A stretch of 64,000 nucleotides of DNA from Lactobacillus intestinalis (GCF_024397795.1 NZ_CP072985.1:124001-188000), one strand, 5' to 3'. Shown: positions 42,386 to 52,246, counted from the stretch's first letter. Program-made: numbers and translations. Notes: a model not told the origin generated them from the sequence alone.

Positions 42386-43142
42386 TAAAAATCAGGCTTT
42401 TTCTGAAAGTAAACATATCCAATATATAAAATATGTAGTATATAAGAAATATCATAGTGGAGTTTCTGCTGCCAATAACTTTTATACCCATAAAGCCAAG
42501 GTGGTAAAGCAAAAATCTGGTTACAAAGTCACTTTAACTATCAGAGTTAAACATGGATTGGTAAAATTTGAACCGTTATCAATGTCAGTGGGGAGGATTC
42601 TTGATCGAACTTTTACCCATCAAAATGGCAAAGATATTTGGACTTATACTTTTCATATTAGTTCTATTAAGGTGCTTGAGCATGAAATTTCGGGTAGAGT
42701 ACGTTTAAGCGTTCCGATTGCGAACATTCATCAGCGGACTTTTGAAGTTTGGTTTAGTTTTGGTAAGCTTGATTTAAGAAAAGGCACAATTATACAAAAA
42801 CAAAGTGCCATTAGTAATGAAACCGAGTCCAAAACTTCTATCTCCCGGGATTCAGCGAGCACAACTAGTTCAAAAACATCCACTGCTGCGACGCAGGCGC
42901 CTTTAGCTGAAGAAGCTGCTACCAAACCAGAAAAAGCAGAATCTCAAGCTGCTCTGCCTAGTAAAAAGGCCCTTGCTAAATATGATGTTTTGCCTAAAGA
43001 TAAACAGCCCACGTATGCAGATGTGGTACTAATTAAATATCCAATTTTGGAAGAAGTAATTATCTTTATCGTTTTAGCGGGAGCGATTGTTGGAGTGACC
43101 TTGTTTTTGTCGAAAAAAGTTAAGAAAAAGGAGGAGAGGTAA
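42366..43142 (+). pseudogene. Second NEAT domain plus TM anchor, separated by a frameshift
   Basis: Open from 42366 without ATG, GTG or TTG until a GTG at 42501 inside the NEAT fold. Reads ISKNQAFSESKHIQYIKYVVYKKYHSGVSAANNFYTHKAKVV...GYKVTLTIRVKHGLVKFEPLSM...FEVWFSFGKLD, a full NEAT domain, a Ser/Ala/Thr linker and a C-terminal TM (about 43052-43110, ILEEVIIFIVLAGAIVGVTLF) with a KKVKKKEER stop-transfer. It is in the +1 frame relative to the preceding gene. A single extra base near AAGAAAG (42368-42374) would explain it. If translation restarts at 42501 the product lacks its first strands. Confidence 0.7.
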
Positions 43143-43924
43143 TGAATAAATTTGTAAAATTTGGATTATTCTCCTTTTTGCTGTTTTTTATCTGTCTGTT
43201 TTCTGCAGAGACGGTTTTAGCTAAAGATGTAAATTACAAGACTTATAAATATGGGACTTCCCAAACTTCAATGGCTGATGGTTACTATGCTCGCCCAGCT
43301 AAAGTTGTGGCGGACGGAAATCGCTATTTAGTCACAATGACGATTCGCACCAAGCATAACTTGAGTCCGTGGCCGGTAAAAGTAAACACCATCAATGGGC
43401 AAAGCCCTTTGAAGATTACTAAAACGCGTCATGGAACTGATTATGATTATAACTACAGTTTTTATGCCGACAATCTTGACCACAAAATCTCGAGTTCGAT
43501 TAGCATTGATGTGCCCAAAGTTTACAAGGCCGATCACCAAATTTCGTTCCTGTTTGATCAAAATTTGCCTGCCTTAAAGAAAACGGATAAAACTCCGACC
43601 AAGGACAAAGTACCACCTACTAAATTAGCGAGCACTTCTCATCCTAAAAGGGATGAAAGTAAGAGTGGTCAGAAGACACAAGATCCAGATGCACTAATTA
43701 GTCAGGCAAAGAAGCAGTCAGAAGCAGTGAAGAAAGAAGAAGGGGATCTGGCTGCTCAGCGTTTAAAGCAAAATCAAAAAAATAGGCTTGATAATGAACA
43801 TAACGAGCGCATGTTTTATTATGTGATGCTCGGAGGGATAATTTGTTTAATTATCCTTATAGTAGCATGTGTCTTCTTCGTATTAAGTGTAAAGAATAAT
43901 AAAAGGTCAAAAAACAAAAAATGA
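43142..43924 (+). CDS. Membrane-anchored NEAT-domain protein
   Basis: 260 residues. Signal peptide (cleavage near VLA-KD, residue 28); NEAT domain about 31-140 with the lip helix SMADGYY (43-49) and the strand VPKVYKADHQISFLFD (124-139); here YxxxY is Y128xxxH132, so one haem ligand is kept and the second tyrosine is histidine. A charged, coiled linker (145-225) leads to a TM (about 226-248) and a basic tail. The start overlaps the previous stop (TAATG). In the wall it could relay ligand from secreted NEAT proteins to the binding protein encoded next, which overlaps by 4 bases. Confidence 0.82.
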   Translation: MNKFVKFGLFSFLLFFICLFSAETVLAKDVNYKTYKYGTSQTSMADGYYARPAKVVADGNRYLVTMTIRTKHNLSPWPVKVNTINGQSPLKITKTRHGTDYDYNYSFYADNLDHKISSSISIDVPKVYKADHQISFLFDQNLPALKKTDKTPTKDKVPPTKLASTSHPKRDESKSGQKTQDPDALISQAKKQSEAVKKEEGDLAAQRLKQNQKNRLDNEHNERMFYYVMLGGIICLIILIVACVFFVLSVKNNKRSKNKK

Positions 43925-44802
43925 AATCACATAAAGGATTAATTATTGGCTTAATCATTTTCCTATTGGTATTAGTAGGGGGAGGATTTACAGCTAAACA
44001 TTTTATTGATAAAAAGGTTGCCGATAATCAAAAGATTGTGGCAACGAGTGCGGCAATCGTGGAAATCTTTGATAAATTGAATCTTAATCTGGCTGCCGTG
44101 CCCAAGACGCAGACTAAACTCCCAGCTCGTTATCAAAATGTTCCCAAAATTGGTAGTCCAATGAATCCCAGTGTTGAAAAAATTGCTTCTCTAAATCCCA
44201 CTCATGTTTATGCGGTTTCAACACTTAAAGATCAATATGGGGCAGCTTTCAAGAAGCAAAGTGTTGATGTCACGTATTTAAAATTAGATTCAGTAAATGA
44301 CTTAAAGTCAACTCTTAACAATTTAGGCAAAGAGTACTATCGGACGTCCGAAGCGAATACTCAAATTAATAAGATCAATATCGCTGTTAAAAAGGTGAAG
44401 GCACGCATTCATGGTCGAAAGCCAAAAGTTTTAGTTTTAATGGGCTTACCAGGTGCTAATTATATGATTTTGACCAATAAGTCTTATGTTGGTAATTTAG
44501 TTCAAATTGCTGGTGGCGAAAATGTTTATCATTCAAATAATCAAATCTATCTTTCTCCTAGCAATGAAAGCTTAGCAACAAAGAATCCAGACGTGATTTT
44601 ACGATTAGAACATGCGCTGCCAAAGGTAACTCTGCCTCAGTTTAAACGAGAATTTAAGACTAACTCACTATGGAAGAAAATGCTCGCGGTTAAAAACCAT
44701 CGCGTTTATGACTTGCAGCAGCCTGATTTTAATGCTTCGGCGAATATGAATGTCCCAATTGCCTTGAATAAAGTAAGTCACTGGCTCTATCCGGAGAAAT
44801 AA
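43921..44802 (+). CDS. isdE: IsdE-like haem/siderophore ABC transporter binding protein, TM-anchored
   Basis: 293 residues, type III periplasmic-binding fold: IVATSAAIVEIFDKLNLNLAAVP, PKIGSPMNPSVEKIASLNPTHVYAVS, KVLVLMGLPGANYMILTNKSYVGNLVQIAGGENVY, and MLAVKNHRVYDL. IsdE binds haem with Met and His in staphylococci; a methionine follows VLVL here. There is no lipobox cysteine: the first 25 residues form a plain TM anchor (GLIIGLIIFLLVLVGGGF). The operon position between NEAT and permease genes supports haem transfer; cobalamin or siderophore uptake is possible. Confidence 0.78.
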   Translation: MKSHKGLIIGLIIFLLVLVGGGFTAKHFIDKKVADNQKIVATSAAIVEIFDKLNLNLAAVPKTQTKLPARYQNVPKIGSPMNPSVEKIASLNPTHVYAVSTLKDQYGAAFKKQSVDVTYLKLDSVNDLKSTLNNLGKEYYRTSEANTQINKINIAVKKVKARIHGRKPKVLVLMGLPGANYMILTNKSYVGNLVQIAGGENVYHSNNQIYLSPSNESLATKNPDVILRLEHALPKVTLPQFKREFKTNSLWKKMLAVKNHRVYDLQQPDFNASANMNVPIALNKVSHWLYPEK

Positions 44803-44804
44803 GA

Positions 44805-45737
44805 ATGAAAAAAACTATTATTACCTATTTTGCGCTCATTGTTTTACTAGCAGCGACCTTCTATTTTGCTTTAACGCATGGCGCCAGTAAGGTTTCGTTT
44901 ACAAATTTAATCAACACGCAATTAAATGTTTTATTTAATATTCGGCTTCCGCGGATATTTTCGGACTTAGTAGCGGGTGCCGCTTTATCGGTAAGTGGGG
45001 CCTTTTTTCAGGCAAGTTTGCGCAATCCGATTGCGGATCCTGGATTTATGGGAGTCTCGACAGGGGCAAGTTTATTTGAAATTGTATTTGCCTTGATTTT
45101 TCCCAGCATGTTTTTAGGGAAAATCTTCTTTGCCATTTTGGGCGGCTGTTTTGCATTTTTACTTTTAGTTCAGTTCCAAATTAGAATGAATCCTTATAAG
45201 TTAATTATTGTTGGAGTGGCACTCGATGCAATTTTTAGTGGGTTAATTTCAGTGATTGCTCCTGAAAAAAATGCTGGGATGTCGCTCGCTACCAGTACCT
45301 GGACGACGACAATTTGTTTAGGCATTATTGGGATCATTGGGATTATTGGTGCTTTGTTTCTATCATCATGGGCAAATTATTTAAAGGTGAATGATGAAGA
45401 ATTGAGCTCTTTAGGCTTATCAGCACAAAAGATGCGGCTGATTTTACTTCTTTTGGCAACGATTTTGGCTTCGGCTGTGACTGCCAGTGTGGGCGTACTA
45501 GCTTTTATCGGAATTATTGTTCCTCATCAAGGAAGATTTTTAGTAGGTCATGATTATGACAAATTAATTCCATTTTCGATTATTGCAGGAAGCTGGTTTT
45601 TGCTATTTGTCGATACGGTGGGAAGAACAATCATTGCTCCTGATGAAATTGCTGCCAACGTACTCTTAGCAATTATCGGGGGGCCTGTCTTGATTGCCAT
45701 TTTGGCTAAAGAAAATCGAGGTAAAAGTTATGATTAA
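44805..45737 (+). CDS. isdF: FecCD-type ABC transporter permease
   Basis: 310 residues, about nine to ten helices. RLPRIFSDLVAGAALSVSGAFFQASLRNPIADPGFMGVSTGA is the conserved N-terminal block of iron/haem/B12 permeases and LAFIGIIVPHQGRFLVGHDYDKLIPFS the ATPase-coupling loop. Starts 3 bases after the binding-protein stop and ends overlapping the ATPase start by 8 bases. Homodimer expected. Confidence 0.88.
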   Translation: MKKTIITYFALIVLLAATFYFALTHGASKVSFTNLINTQLNVLFNIRLPRIFSDLVAGAALSVSGAFFQASLRNPIADPGFMGVSTGASLFEIVFALIFPSMFLGKIFFAILGGCFAFLLLVQFQIRMNPYKLIIVGVALDAIFSGLISVIAPEKNAGMSLATSTWTTTICLGIIGIIGIIGALFLSSWANYLKVNDEELSSLGLSAQKMRLILLLLATILASAVTASVGVLAFIGIIVPHQGRFLVGHDYDKLIPFSIIAGSWFLLFVDTVGRTIIAPDEIAANVLLAIIGGPVLIAILAKENRGKSYD

Positions 45738-46476
45738 ACTCGAAGGCGTGAGTTTTGCGTATGGAGATTATCCGACGGTGAGGGACGTGTCTTATGAATT
45801 AAAAGACCATCAAATTACGACCTTAATTGGACCTAATGGTTCTGGAAAATCAACTTTATTTAAATTACTGACGCGAAGCTTAAAGCCGAATAAAGGCCAG
45901 ATTTTATTAAATAGAGAGGATATTTGGACTTATCCCCCTAAAAAATATGCTCAAAATGTCGCCATTGTTCATCAACAAAATCAAATTTATGATCAGATTC
46001 AAGTAATTGATTTAGTTAGAATGGGCCAGATCCCTTATGAGGATAATTTTAAAAACAGTGATCGGTTGACTAAAATTCTTGATTATTTGGAATTGAGTGA
46101 TTTAAAAAATAAAGATCTTAGTTGCCTTTCTGGAGGCCAGAGACAGCGAGTTTGGCTTGCAGTGGCTTTAATGCAAGATCCAGAATATTTATTTTTAGAT
46201 GAGCCCACTACGTATCTTGACCTACATTTTCAATATAGTTTTTTAAAACTTTTACGACGTTTAAATAAAGAACAGAATCTGACAATTTGTATGATCTTGC
46301 ATGATTTAAATGAAGCTCTTGAGTTTAGTGATCGAAGTGTTCTTTTTAATCACGGTGAGATTGTTGCTGAGGGAAGAAGCGAAGAGATTTTAATACCTGA
46401 ATTGGTTGATCCGATTTTTAATATCAATTCTGAACTGATTGAAACTAAAACTGGTAATTATTTGCGTCAATATTGA
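45730..46476 (+). CDS. FepC/FhuC-type ABC transporter ATPase
   Basis: 248 residues from the ATG at 45730; an upstream in-frame start at 45694 lies in the permease gene and is rejected. Walker A GPNGSGKST (34-42), Q-loop VHQQNQ, signature LSGGQRQRV (133-141), Walker B YLFLDEPTTYLDL (153-165), H-loop ILHDLNEA. Powers the IsdE/IsdF-like importer. A terminator follows, so this closes the operon. Confidence 0.9.
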   Translation: MIKLEGVSFAYGDYPTVRDVSYELKDHQITTLIGPNGSGKSTLFKLLTRSLKPNKGQILLNREDIWTYPPKKYAQNVAIVHQQNQIYDQIQVIDLVRMGQIPYEDNFKNSDRLTKILDYLELSDLKNKDLSCLSGGQRQRVWLAVALMQDPEYLFLDEPTTYLDLHFQYSFLKLLRRLNKEQNLTICMILHDLNEALEFSDRSVLFNHGEIVAEGRSEEILIPELVDPIFNINSELIETKTGNYLRQY

Positions 46477-46479
46477 ATT

Positions 46480-46524
46480 AAAAAGGATTTTCTCAAAAGA
46501 ACCATCTTAGAGAAAATCCTTTTT
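46480..46524. terminator. Bidirectional terminator closing the NEAT operon
   Basis: AAAAAGGATTTTCTC pairs perfectly with GAGAAAATCCTTTTT, 15 base pairs. Confidence 0.95.
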
Positions 46525-46834
46525 ATTGTTCTGTTTGTCTTTTGAAAGCTTCTTTTTCTTTTTGCTTTACTAAAATTGTGTCAATTACATCTGAAAGCTT
46601 AATACTATTGAGTTTAGCTTTAGCTGCAACTTCAGCTTGATTGTAATATTCTTTTAGAGTTTCTTGGATATTGCCACCCACGATGCAGTCAGGATTAGTT
46701 TTATAATCAATTTGAAAAAGTGGTTTATTTTTTTCAACTACTAAATAAACATCCAATAATGAAATTTGATCAGTAGCTTTAGCTAATTTAGGATCAGGGG
46801 TGCCATGAGTAGTTTTAATTGCGAAAAATTTATG
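46523..46834 (-). pseudogene. Rrf2 family regulator, C-terminal part only
   Basis: Reads KTTHGTPDPKLAKATDQISLLDVYLVVEKNKPLFQIDYKTNPDCIVGGNIQETLKEYYNQAEVAAKAKLNSIKLSDVID. ISLLDVY...CxVGxNIQ..L is the Rrf2/YwnA C-terminus with its single conserved cysteine. The winged-helix DNA-binding part is missing; the open frame upstream (to 46867) is antisense of the next fragment. Inactive as a DNA-binding protein. Confidence 0.82.
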
Positions 46835-46986
46835 CTGCTGAAGGTGATGGCGCAGAACTTGCTTCAATGTATAAAGGTGGAGCGATGGGATATTTGCATG
46901 GAATGAGTGACGCTTTTGCTCATATTACTGGCCATGAACCGGAAGGGATGGAGCATTTTTTAGCAAGAAATTATCAAGAAAATTAA
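46834..46986 (+). pseudogene. NmrA-like NAD(P)H-binding oxidoreductase, C-terminal part only
   Basis: Reads AAEGDGAELASMYKGGAMGYLHGMSDAFAHITGHEPEGMEHFLARNYQEN then TAA. SDAFAHITGHEPxxMEHFL is the tail of NmrA-like redox proteins. The N-terminal Rossmann part is missing. It meets the Rrf2 remnant head-to-head at about 46830. Confidence 0.8.
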
Positions 46987-47058
46987 ATTGCCTATTATAG
47001 ATTGAAACTACTAGAATAGATAGAAGATATTATTTTAGTTTCAATAAGGGTGTTTAAA

Positions 47059-47670
47059 ATGTTGAAAAATATTGTGTTTGATTTTGGAAATGTAGTAATG
47101 AATTATGATCCCGATAAAATTTTGAATCATTATGACTTAAGTCCGGCTGATCATGAATTACTTAAGAAGACAATTTTTCAATCTAAAGAATGGTTAGAAA
47201 TAGATCGGGGTAATTTGTCAGAAGATGAAGCTACCAAGATTTTTATCAAAAAGCTCCCTAAACGATTGCATGATCAGGCAAGAACTATTATGCAGACTTG
47301 GCCAAGCAAAGTGGTCTTTTATCAAGATGTATTTGATTGGATGAAAGAATTAAAAGCCGATGGTTATCATATTTATGCTTTATCGAATACGGGGATGCGC
47401 TTTGCGAATTATTTGATGAAGAGTAAGTATGGGGAAAATTTTGATGGCGGTGTTTTCTCGGCAGCCGAAAAATTGATGAAGCCGGATGCTCGCATTTATG
47501 AAAAGTTGCTCACCCGTTACCATCTTAAAGCTGGGGAATCTTTATTCATTGATGACTTGAAGGAAAATACTGCGGCAGCTGAAGATTTAGGAATGTATGG
47601 TTTTACTTTTTGGATTGATAAATTGTCAGAACTAAAAGATTATGTTTCCAAAATTGGAAAGGAACAGTAA
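47059..47670 (+). CDS. HAD family hydrolase
   Basis: 203 residues from the ATG at 47059, with AAGGG nine bases upstream. Motif I is VFDFGNVVMNYD (the DxD-like nucleophile D with DFGN as in YihX-type phosphatases), motif II ALSNTG, motif III KPDARIYEKL and motif IV FIDDLKENTAAAEDLGM. A helical cap follows motif I. It likely dephosphorylates sugar or nucleotide phosphates. The last bases overlap the ribosome-site region of the next gene. Confidence 0.9.
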   Translation: MLKNIVFDFGNVVMNYDPDKILNHYDLSPADHELLKKTIFQSKEWLEIDRGNLSEDEATKIFIKKLPKRLHDQARTIMQTWPSKVVFYQDVFDWMKELKADGYHIYALSNTGMRFANYLMKSKYGENFDGGVFSAAEKLMKPDARIYEKLLTRYHLKAGESLFIDDLKENTAAAEDLGMYGFTFWIDKLSELKDYVSKIGKEQ

Positions 47671-47686
47671 AAAAGGAACAGTAAAC

Positions 47687-48115
47687 ATGAGGAAAGCCGT
47701 TCCAAAATTAGATGATAGTTTAACTAATGATCAATTTTTGAATTTAATTGTAGAGAGTTTTCAATCCGTACTATTTGGAACTGTCAATAAAATCGGCAAT
47801 CCCATCACCAATGTTGCTGATATTGAAGTAAAAGATGCCAATCAATTAATATTTGCCACAACTTATCAAAAAGCCTTTTACGATAGATTGAAAAATCATC
47901 CGCTAATTTCAATTACTGCTCTAAAGGGTGAGGAGACATTAGATAGTGTTAGTTTTACTTTAAATGGAGATGTTCATGAAGTGGACGATAAGTATTTAGA
48001 TGAAATTTTTGCTAAAAGACCTGAAATTTTACGTCCATTTGCAATTACTCCCATTAATGGTTCAATCTATGATTTGCGCCAGCAACCAATTTTTCAAAAG
48101 CAATTCAAGTTTTAA
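47687..48115 (+). CDS. Pyridoxamine 5'-phosphate oxidase-like flavoprotein
   Basis: 142 residues from the ATG at 47687 with AAAGGA upstream; the longer frame from 47642 overlaps the HAD gene and is less likely. Split-barrel pattern: FLNLIVESFQSVLFGTVNKIGNPITNVADIEVKDANQLIFATTYQKAFYDRLKNHPLISITALKG. A FMN-binding PNPOx-like protein, in the same transcript as the HAD hydrolase. Reaction unknown. Confidence 0.8.
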   Translation: MRKAVPKLDDSLTNDQFLNLIVESFQSVLFGTVNKIGNPITNVADIEVKDANQLIFATTYQKAFYDRLKNHPLISITALKGEETLDSVSFTLNGDVHEVDDKYLDEIFAKRPEILRPFAITPINGSIYDLRQQPIFQKQFKF

Positions 48116-48117
48116 AA

Positions 48118-48157
48118 TAAAAATGGATCTTCCCCAGAAGTGAGAAGATCCATTTTT
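48118..48157. terminator. Bidirectional terminator
   Basis: AAAATGGATCTTC pairs with GAAGATCCATTTT (GAGAAGATCC side), ahead of the convergent peptidase gene. Confidence 0.88.
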
Positions 48158-48170
48158 GTATACGAACTAT

Positions 48171-49331
48171 CTAATTATTTAAATAGGCAGTGAACAACGC
48201 TATGTAAATATCAATGAATTTTAAATACATCTCTTGATCGACATACTCGTTGACTTGATGAGGCGTATCATTTCCTGGGCCAAAAATTGCCAATGGAAAA
48301 TCTGGACCTTTATCAATAATTAGATTTGAAGCGTCAGTAACTGGATTCAGAGCGAACGTTGGAATTGCTTTTCCTACAAATTCAGCGCCAATCTTTTGAG
48401 CTAATTTTATAAATTTGGATTGGCCATTAGTCTCAATAGAAGGTTCAGACATGTAAACATCAAGGTCGACTTTAGCGCCAGCTTTATTTTGTTTAGCGAT
48501 CATTTCTTTTAAGTTCTTTTCAACTTCGGCATTATTGAATTCGGGAATTGTCCTAATGTTTGCTTCAGCTTGAGCCAATGCAGGAATTGAATTTACTTGA
48601 TCACCACCATTAAAAATTGTAGTACTAAAAGTTAACTTTCCCAATTGAGAATTAGTTTTTGAACTATGATTAAAGAACCTATTGGCCTCGATAAGCAATT
48701 TCATCAATGGATTGATTGCATTATAGCCATTTTGAGGACGTGAACTATGGGCCTCAATTCCATGAGAAGTGAAACGAACATCCATAGAGCCTTTGTGAGC
48801 AATTGCAATTTGATATCCGGTTGGTTCACCGATCAAAAGGGCATCAACATCCCGCATATATCCTTTATTTTTAAGCAGTTGGGAACCTTGTTCGCCGATT
48901 TCTTCACCAAAACTGGCCATCAAACGTAAAGTTCCATGTTTTAATAAATGATGATCATGAATACTGATCAATGCAATCACCATTGCTGTCAAACCGGATT
49001 TCATGTCGGTAGTTCCGCGACCATAAAGCTTTCCATCAATATTGGTCAGTGTGAAAGGATCGGTTTTCCATTGACTTAAATCTCCTGCTGCCACTACATC
49101 CATATGACCTGACAAGCCTAAAACAGGTTTACCGCTTCCAATTTCTGCAATCAGATCTCCTCGAGTTTCGCTAAATCGCAGAATCTTAGCCGAAATATCG
49201 TGCTTTTTGAGTAATTTTTGTAAATATAAAGCAACTTCCATTTCATGATCGTTTACAGAGTGAATGGCGATTAGATCTTGTAAAATCTTAAGTTCTTCAT
49301 CATCAGTAAAAGAATTCTTAACTATGTCCAT
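48171..49331 (-). CDS. M20 family peptidase/deacylase (ArgE/DapE type)
   Basis: 386 residues. Zinc ligands in GLSGHMDVV (first His and Asp), GRGTTDMKSGL (bridging Asp), FGEEIGEQG (catalytic Glu pair), IGEPTGYQIAIAHKG, and a C-terminal NDTPHQVNEY histidine. A dimerisation domain lies at about 175-290. Annotated family members deacylate N-acyl amino acids or N-succinyl-diaminopimelate; the true substrate here is unknown. GGAGGAAAAAATG gives the start. Confidence 0.9.
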   Translation of the reverse strand: MDIVKNSFTDDEELKILQDLIAIHSVNDHEMEVALYLQKLLKKHDISAKILRFSETRGDLIAEIGSGKPVLGLSGHMDVVAAGDLSQWKTDPFTLTNIDGKLYGRGTTDMKSGLTAMVIALISIHDHHLLKHGTLRLMASFGEEIGEQGSQLLKNKGYMRDVDALLIGEPTGYQIAIAHKGSMDVRFTSHGIEAHSSRPQNGYNAINPLMKLLIEANRFFNHSSKTNSQLGKLTFSTTIFNGGDQVNSIPALAQAEANIRTIPEFNNAEVEKNLKEMIAKQNKAGAKVDLDVYMSEPSIETNGQSKFIKLAQKIGAEFVGKAIPTFALNPVTDASNLIIDKGPDFPLAIFGPGNDTPHQVNEYVDQEMYLKFIDIYIALFTAYLNN

Positions 49332-49373
49332 TTTTTCCTCCTATTTCTATTATCAATATAAAAGAAGCAAAAC

Positions 49374-49405
49374 AAAAAAGCCCATCGAATGCAATGGACT
49401 TTTTA
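49374..49405 (-). terminator. Terminator of ppc
   Basis: AAAAAGcCCAT pairs with ATGGaCTTTTT; on the minus strand it lies right behind the ppc stop and is followed by oligo-T. Confidence 0.75.
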
Positions 49406-49411
49406 GAAAAT

Positions 49412-52150
49412 TTATCCCGAATTACGTAAACCAGAAGCAACCCCGTTGATAGTAATTGGAATAATGCTTTCATAAACGCCGTGAATTTCGTCTTCACGAT
49501 CGCGTTTAATCATTTCAACTTGAATAAAGTTCAAAATATTGAAGTATGGCATTCTGTAGTCTAAGCTCTTTCTTAAAAGAGGAGCGTCAGCTAAAAGTTC
49601 ATCATGACCCTCGATTTTAAGAATAACTTCCTTGGTTAATTTCCATTCTTTGTAAATTGCGTCAAAAACAGCCTGAGTTTCTAATCCTTCAGAAAGTTCG
49701 GCATACTGTTTGGCAATTTCCATGTTGGATTTTGACAAAACCATATCAACATTTGACATCAATGAATGGAAGAATGGCCAACCTTGGTACATAGCTTGAA
49801 GCTCTTTTAAGTTGTCTGGATTTTGATCAATAAAGTGCTTGAAAGCAGAACCCACGCCATACCAACCAGGAAACATTACCCGGCTTTGAGACCAAGAAAA
49901 TACCCACGGAATTGCTCTTAAACCAGAGAAGTCAGAAATTTTCTTTCTAGATGCTGGACGAGAACCAACATTTAGGTTAGATATTTCCTTAATTGGAGTT
50001 GCTTGCAAGAAGTAATCAAGAAAAGCAGAATTTTCAAAAACGAGCTTACGATAAATCTTATTACTTTCGGCGACGATTTCATCCATCGAGGAACGAAATT
50101 CAGTAATATGATCTTCGCTCACGATTTGTTTAGAAACCATACGATCAATTGTGGCAGAGGCGAGCATTTCTAAATTGTAATAAGCAGTGTCTTTGTTGCC
50201 GTACTTATTTTGAATGATTTCTCCTTGTTCGGTCATCCGAATTCTATCATTGATCGACTTAAATGGTTGAGCGGTAATTGCTTCATAGGAAGGACCACCG
50301 CCCCGGCCAACTGTACCACCCCGGCCATGCATGAAGGTGATTTTTACACCATCTTCTTCGCCGATCGCGGTTAAATCTTTTTGGGCCTTGTAAAGGTTCC
50401 AACAAGAAGCCAGATAGCCACCATCTTTGTTAGAGTCAGAGTAGCCAAGCATAATTTCTTGATAGTTGTTTTGGGATACAAGCCATCTTTTGACAATATC
50501 AAAGCTCAAATACTCTTTCATAATTTCTCGAGCATTTTGTAAATCTTCGACTGTTTCAAAGAGAGGGACAACTTGAATGCGGGCTTTTTGACTATCAACT
50601 AAATCATATTCTTTAAGCATAATCGCTTGTTCAAGCATGTCAGAAACACTTTCAGTGTGAGAAATGATATGTTGCTTAATCACATCTTCACCTAAAAGAT
50701 CTTTTAAGTGGCGAGCAGTTTTATAAATCTTGAGCTCTTTTTGAAGAAGTTCGGATTTTGGCCGATTAGTAGCGTGTAAATTGCGTGGATCGTTATTTAA
50801 TTCATTAAGTAAAAGTTCAACTTTATCTTGTTCGTCGAGCTCACTATAATTATCGCAAATACCAGCATTCTTAAGTAATTCAGCAACACAAGCTTCATTG
50901 ACACTTGAATCTTGACGCATATCAATGGTTGCTAGATGGAACCCAAATACATCAATAGCTTCTAAAATTTCGGTAAAGTAGCTGCGGATTATGGCTTGAT
51001 CGTGATCAACTTCTAATGAGTCCTTGATAATTTCAAGGTCATGTTTAAATTCTTGAGCATCTTTATAAGTTGGAATCCCATCTAAATGCTTTAAATCATG
51101 ATCTTTTAGGAAATTGTTTTTATCAATTACCCCAAGAAGTTCTTGTTCAGTATGAACCAGTCTACTTTCAATATAGTAAAATGCGCGACGATAAGGTTCA
51201 TTGGTTCTAAATGGAGAATTATCATTAGAAAGCTGAGATAATTTTTCTACTTCTTCTGAAGGCGTCATATAAGATGTAGACAGTGAAATTCCGCGATAGA
51301 GCTTTTTAAGTTTCTTCATGTAGTATTCAAAGATAACTTGGCTTTGAAGAGTGGCACTTAGGTTGAGAGTATCAGCTGTTACATATGGGTTTCCGTCGCG
51401 GTCACCACCGATCCACATACCCATAGTGATTGGGGTGGCGTTTTGCACGTTTAAATCATGCTTTTTAGCTAATTCTTTATAGCGAGCAGTGAATTTAGTA
51501 ATGGCTGGAATTAATGCCTTAGGATAATAAGCTAAAACGTTAGTAATTTCGTTAGAAACCTTCAATTTATGGCTACGAATAATGTCTGTTTGCATTAAGA
51601 TTTCAATGCAAGCACGTAATTGTTCGGTCCATTCTTTTTGATTGATGGTTCCATTTTTTACTTCACGATAGTTGCGTAAAAGATGATGAATTTGGTCAGT
51701 TAATTCAAGAACTGTCTTTCTTTGAACTTGAGTAGGGTGAGCAGTTAGAACTGGCACTACATTGACATTTTCAAGGATATTTTCAGCATCTTTCTTTTTG
51801 GCAACTAGATCAATAGTATCGTTAAGTTTACCAAGATAATTTTGATCAGTATTGTTAAACAGGTTTACTTTACTTGCTAACTCTACATCTTCTGAAATAT
51901 TAATTAAAAGTGGCAATGTCGCAAAATAGCGAGCTACTACGATCATCTCACGATTATTTAACTTGGCGATTTGAGCTTTAAGTTTCTCATGATCCTTATC
52001 AGCTGAGATTTTAATCAACTCTTGAATCTTATTGAAAGTTTCATCGCTGACCACTTGGCGAGTAGATTCATTAAGCAAATTAGTTAAAATCTTAGCTTCT
52101 TCGGCAACTACAGCTTCATCGCTACTGTTTTCTAATTTTTTAACAGTCAT
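49412..52150 (-). CDS. ppc: Phosphoenolpyruvate carboxylase
   Basis: 912 residues from the ATG at 52150, with AAAGGA eight bases before it. Carboxylates PEP to oxaloacetate, supplying aspartate-family carbon in cells with an incomplete TCA cycle. Seen: [13 protein letters not shown] (catalytic His), [28 protein letters not shown] (mobile loop), SRPASRK and [12 protein letters not shown]; the C-terminus is GLRNSG instead of the near-universal GLRNTG. Full length and apparently functional. Confidence 0.96.
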   Translation of the reverse strand: MTVKKLENSSDEAVVAEEAKILTNLLNESTRQVVSDETFNKIQELIKISADKDHEKLKAQIAKLNNREMIVVARYFATLPLLINISEDVELASKVNLFNNTDQNYLGKLNDTIDLVAKKKDAENILENVNVVPVLTAHPTQVQRKTVLELTDQIHHLLRNYREVKNGTINQKEWTEQLRACIEILMQTDIIRSHKLKVSNEITNVLAYYPKALIPAITKFTARYKELAKKHDLNVQNATPITMGMWIGGDRDGNPYVTADTLNLSATLQSQVIFEYYMKKLKKLYRGISLSTSYMTPSEEVEKLSQLSNDNSPFRTNEPYRRAFYYIESRLVHTEQELLGVIDKNNFLKDHDLKHLDGIPTYKDAQEFKHDLEIIKDSLEVDHDQAIIRSYFTEILEAIDVFGFHLATIDMRQDSSVNEACVAELLKNAGICDNYSELDEQDKVELLLNELNNDPRNLHATNRPKSELLQKELKIYKTARHLKDLLGEDVIKQHIISHTESVSDMLEQAIMLKEYDLVDSQKARIQVVPLFETVEDLQNAREIMKEYLSFDIVKRWLVSQNNYQEIMLGYSDSNKDGGYLASCWNLYKAQKDLTAIGEEDGVKITFMHGRGGTVGRGGGPSYEAITAQPFKSINDRIRMTEQGEIIQNKYGNKDTAYYNLEMLASATIDRMVSKQIVSEDHITEFRSSMDEIVAESNKIYRKLVFENSAFLDYFLQATPIKEISNLNVGSRPASRKKISDFSGLRAIPWVFSWSQSRVMFPGWYGVGSAFKHFIDQNPDNLKELQAMYQGWPFFHSLMSNVDMVLSKSNMEIAKQYAELSEGLETQAVFDAIYKEWKLTKEVILKIEGHDELLADAPLLRKSLDYRMPYFNILNFIQVEMIKRDREDEIHGVYESIIPITINGVASGLRNSG

Positions 52151-52246
52151 GTCGAAATTCCTTTCTTGTTTAATCATCTTAAAGATACCATAAAATAAGC
52201 TAAATTTGAGTAAAATGTTTTTTAATAAATAAATGCTTAAAAAGTC

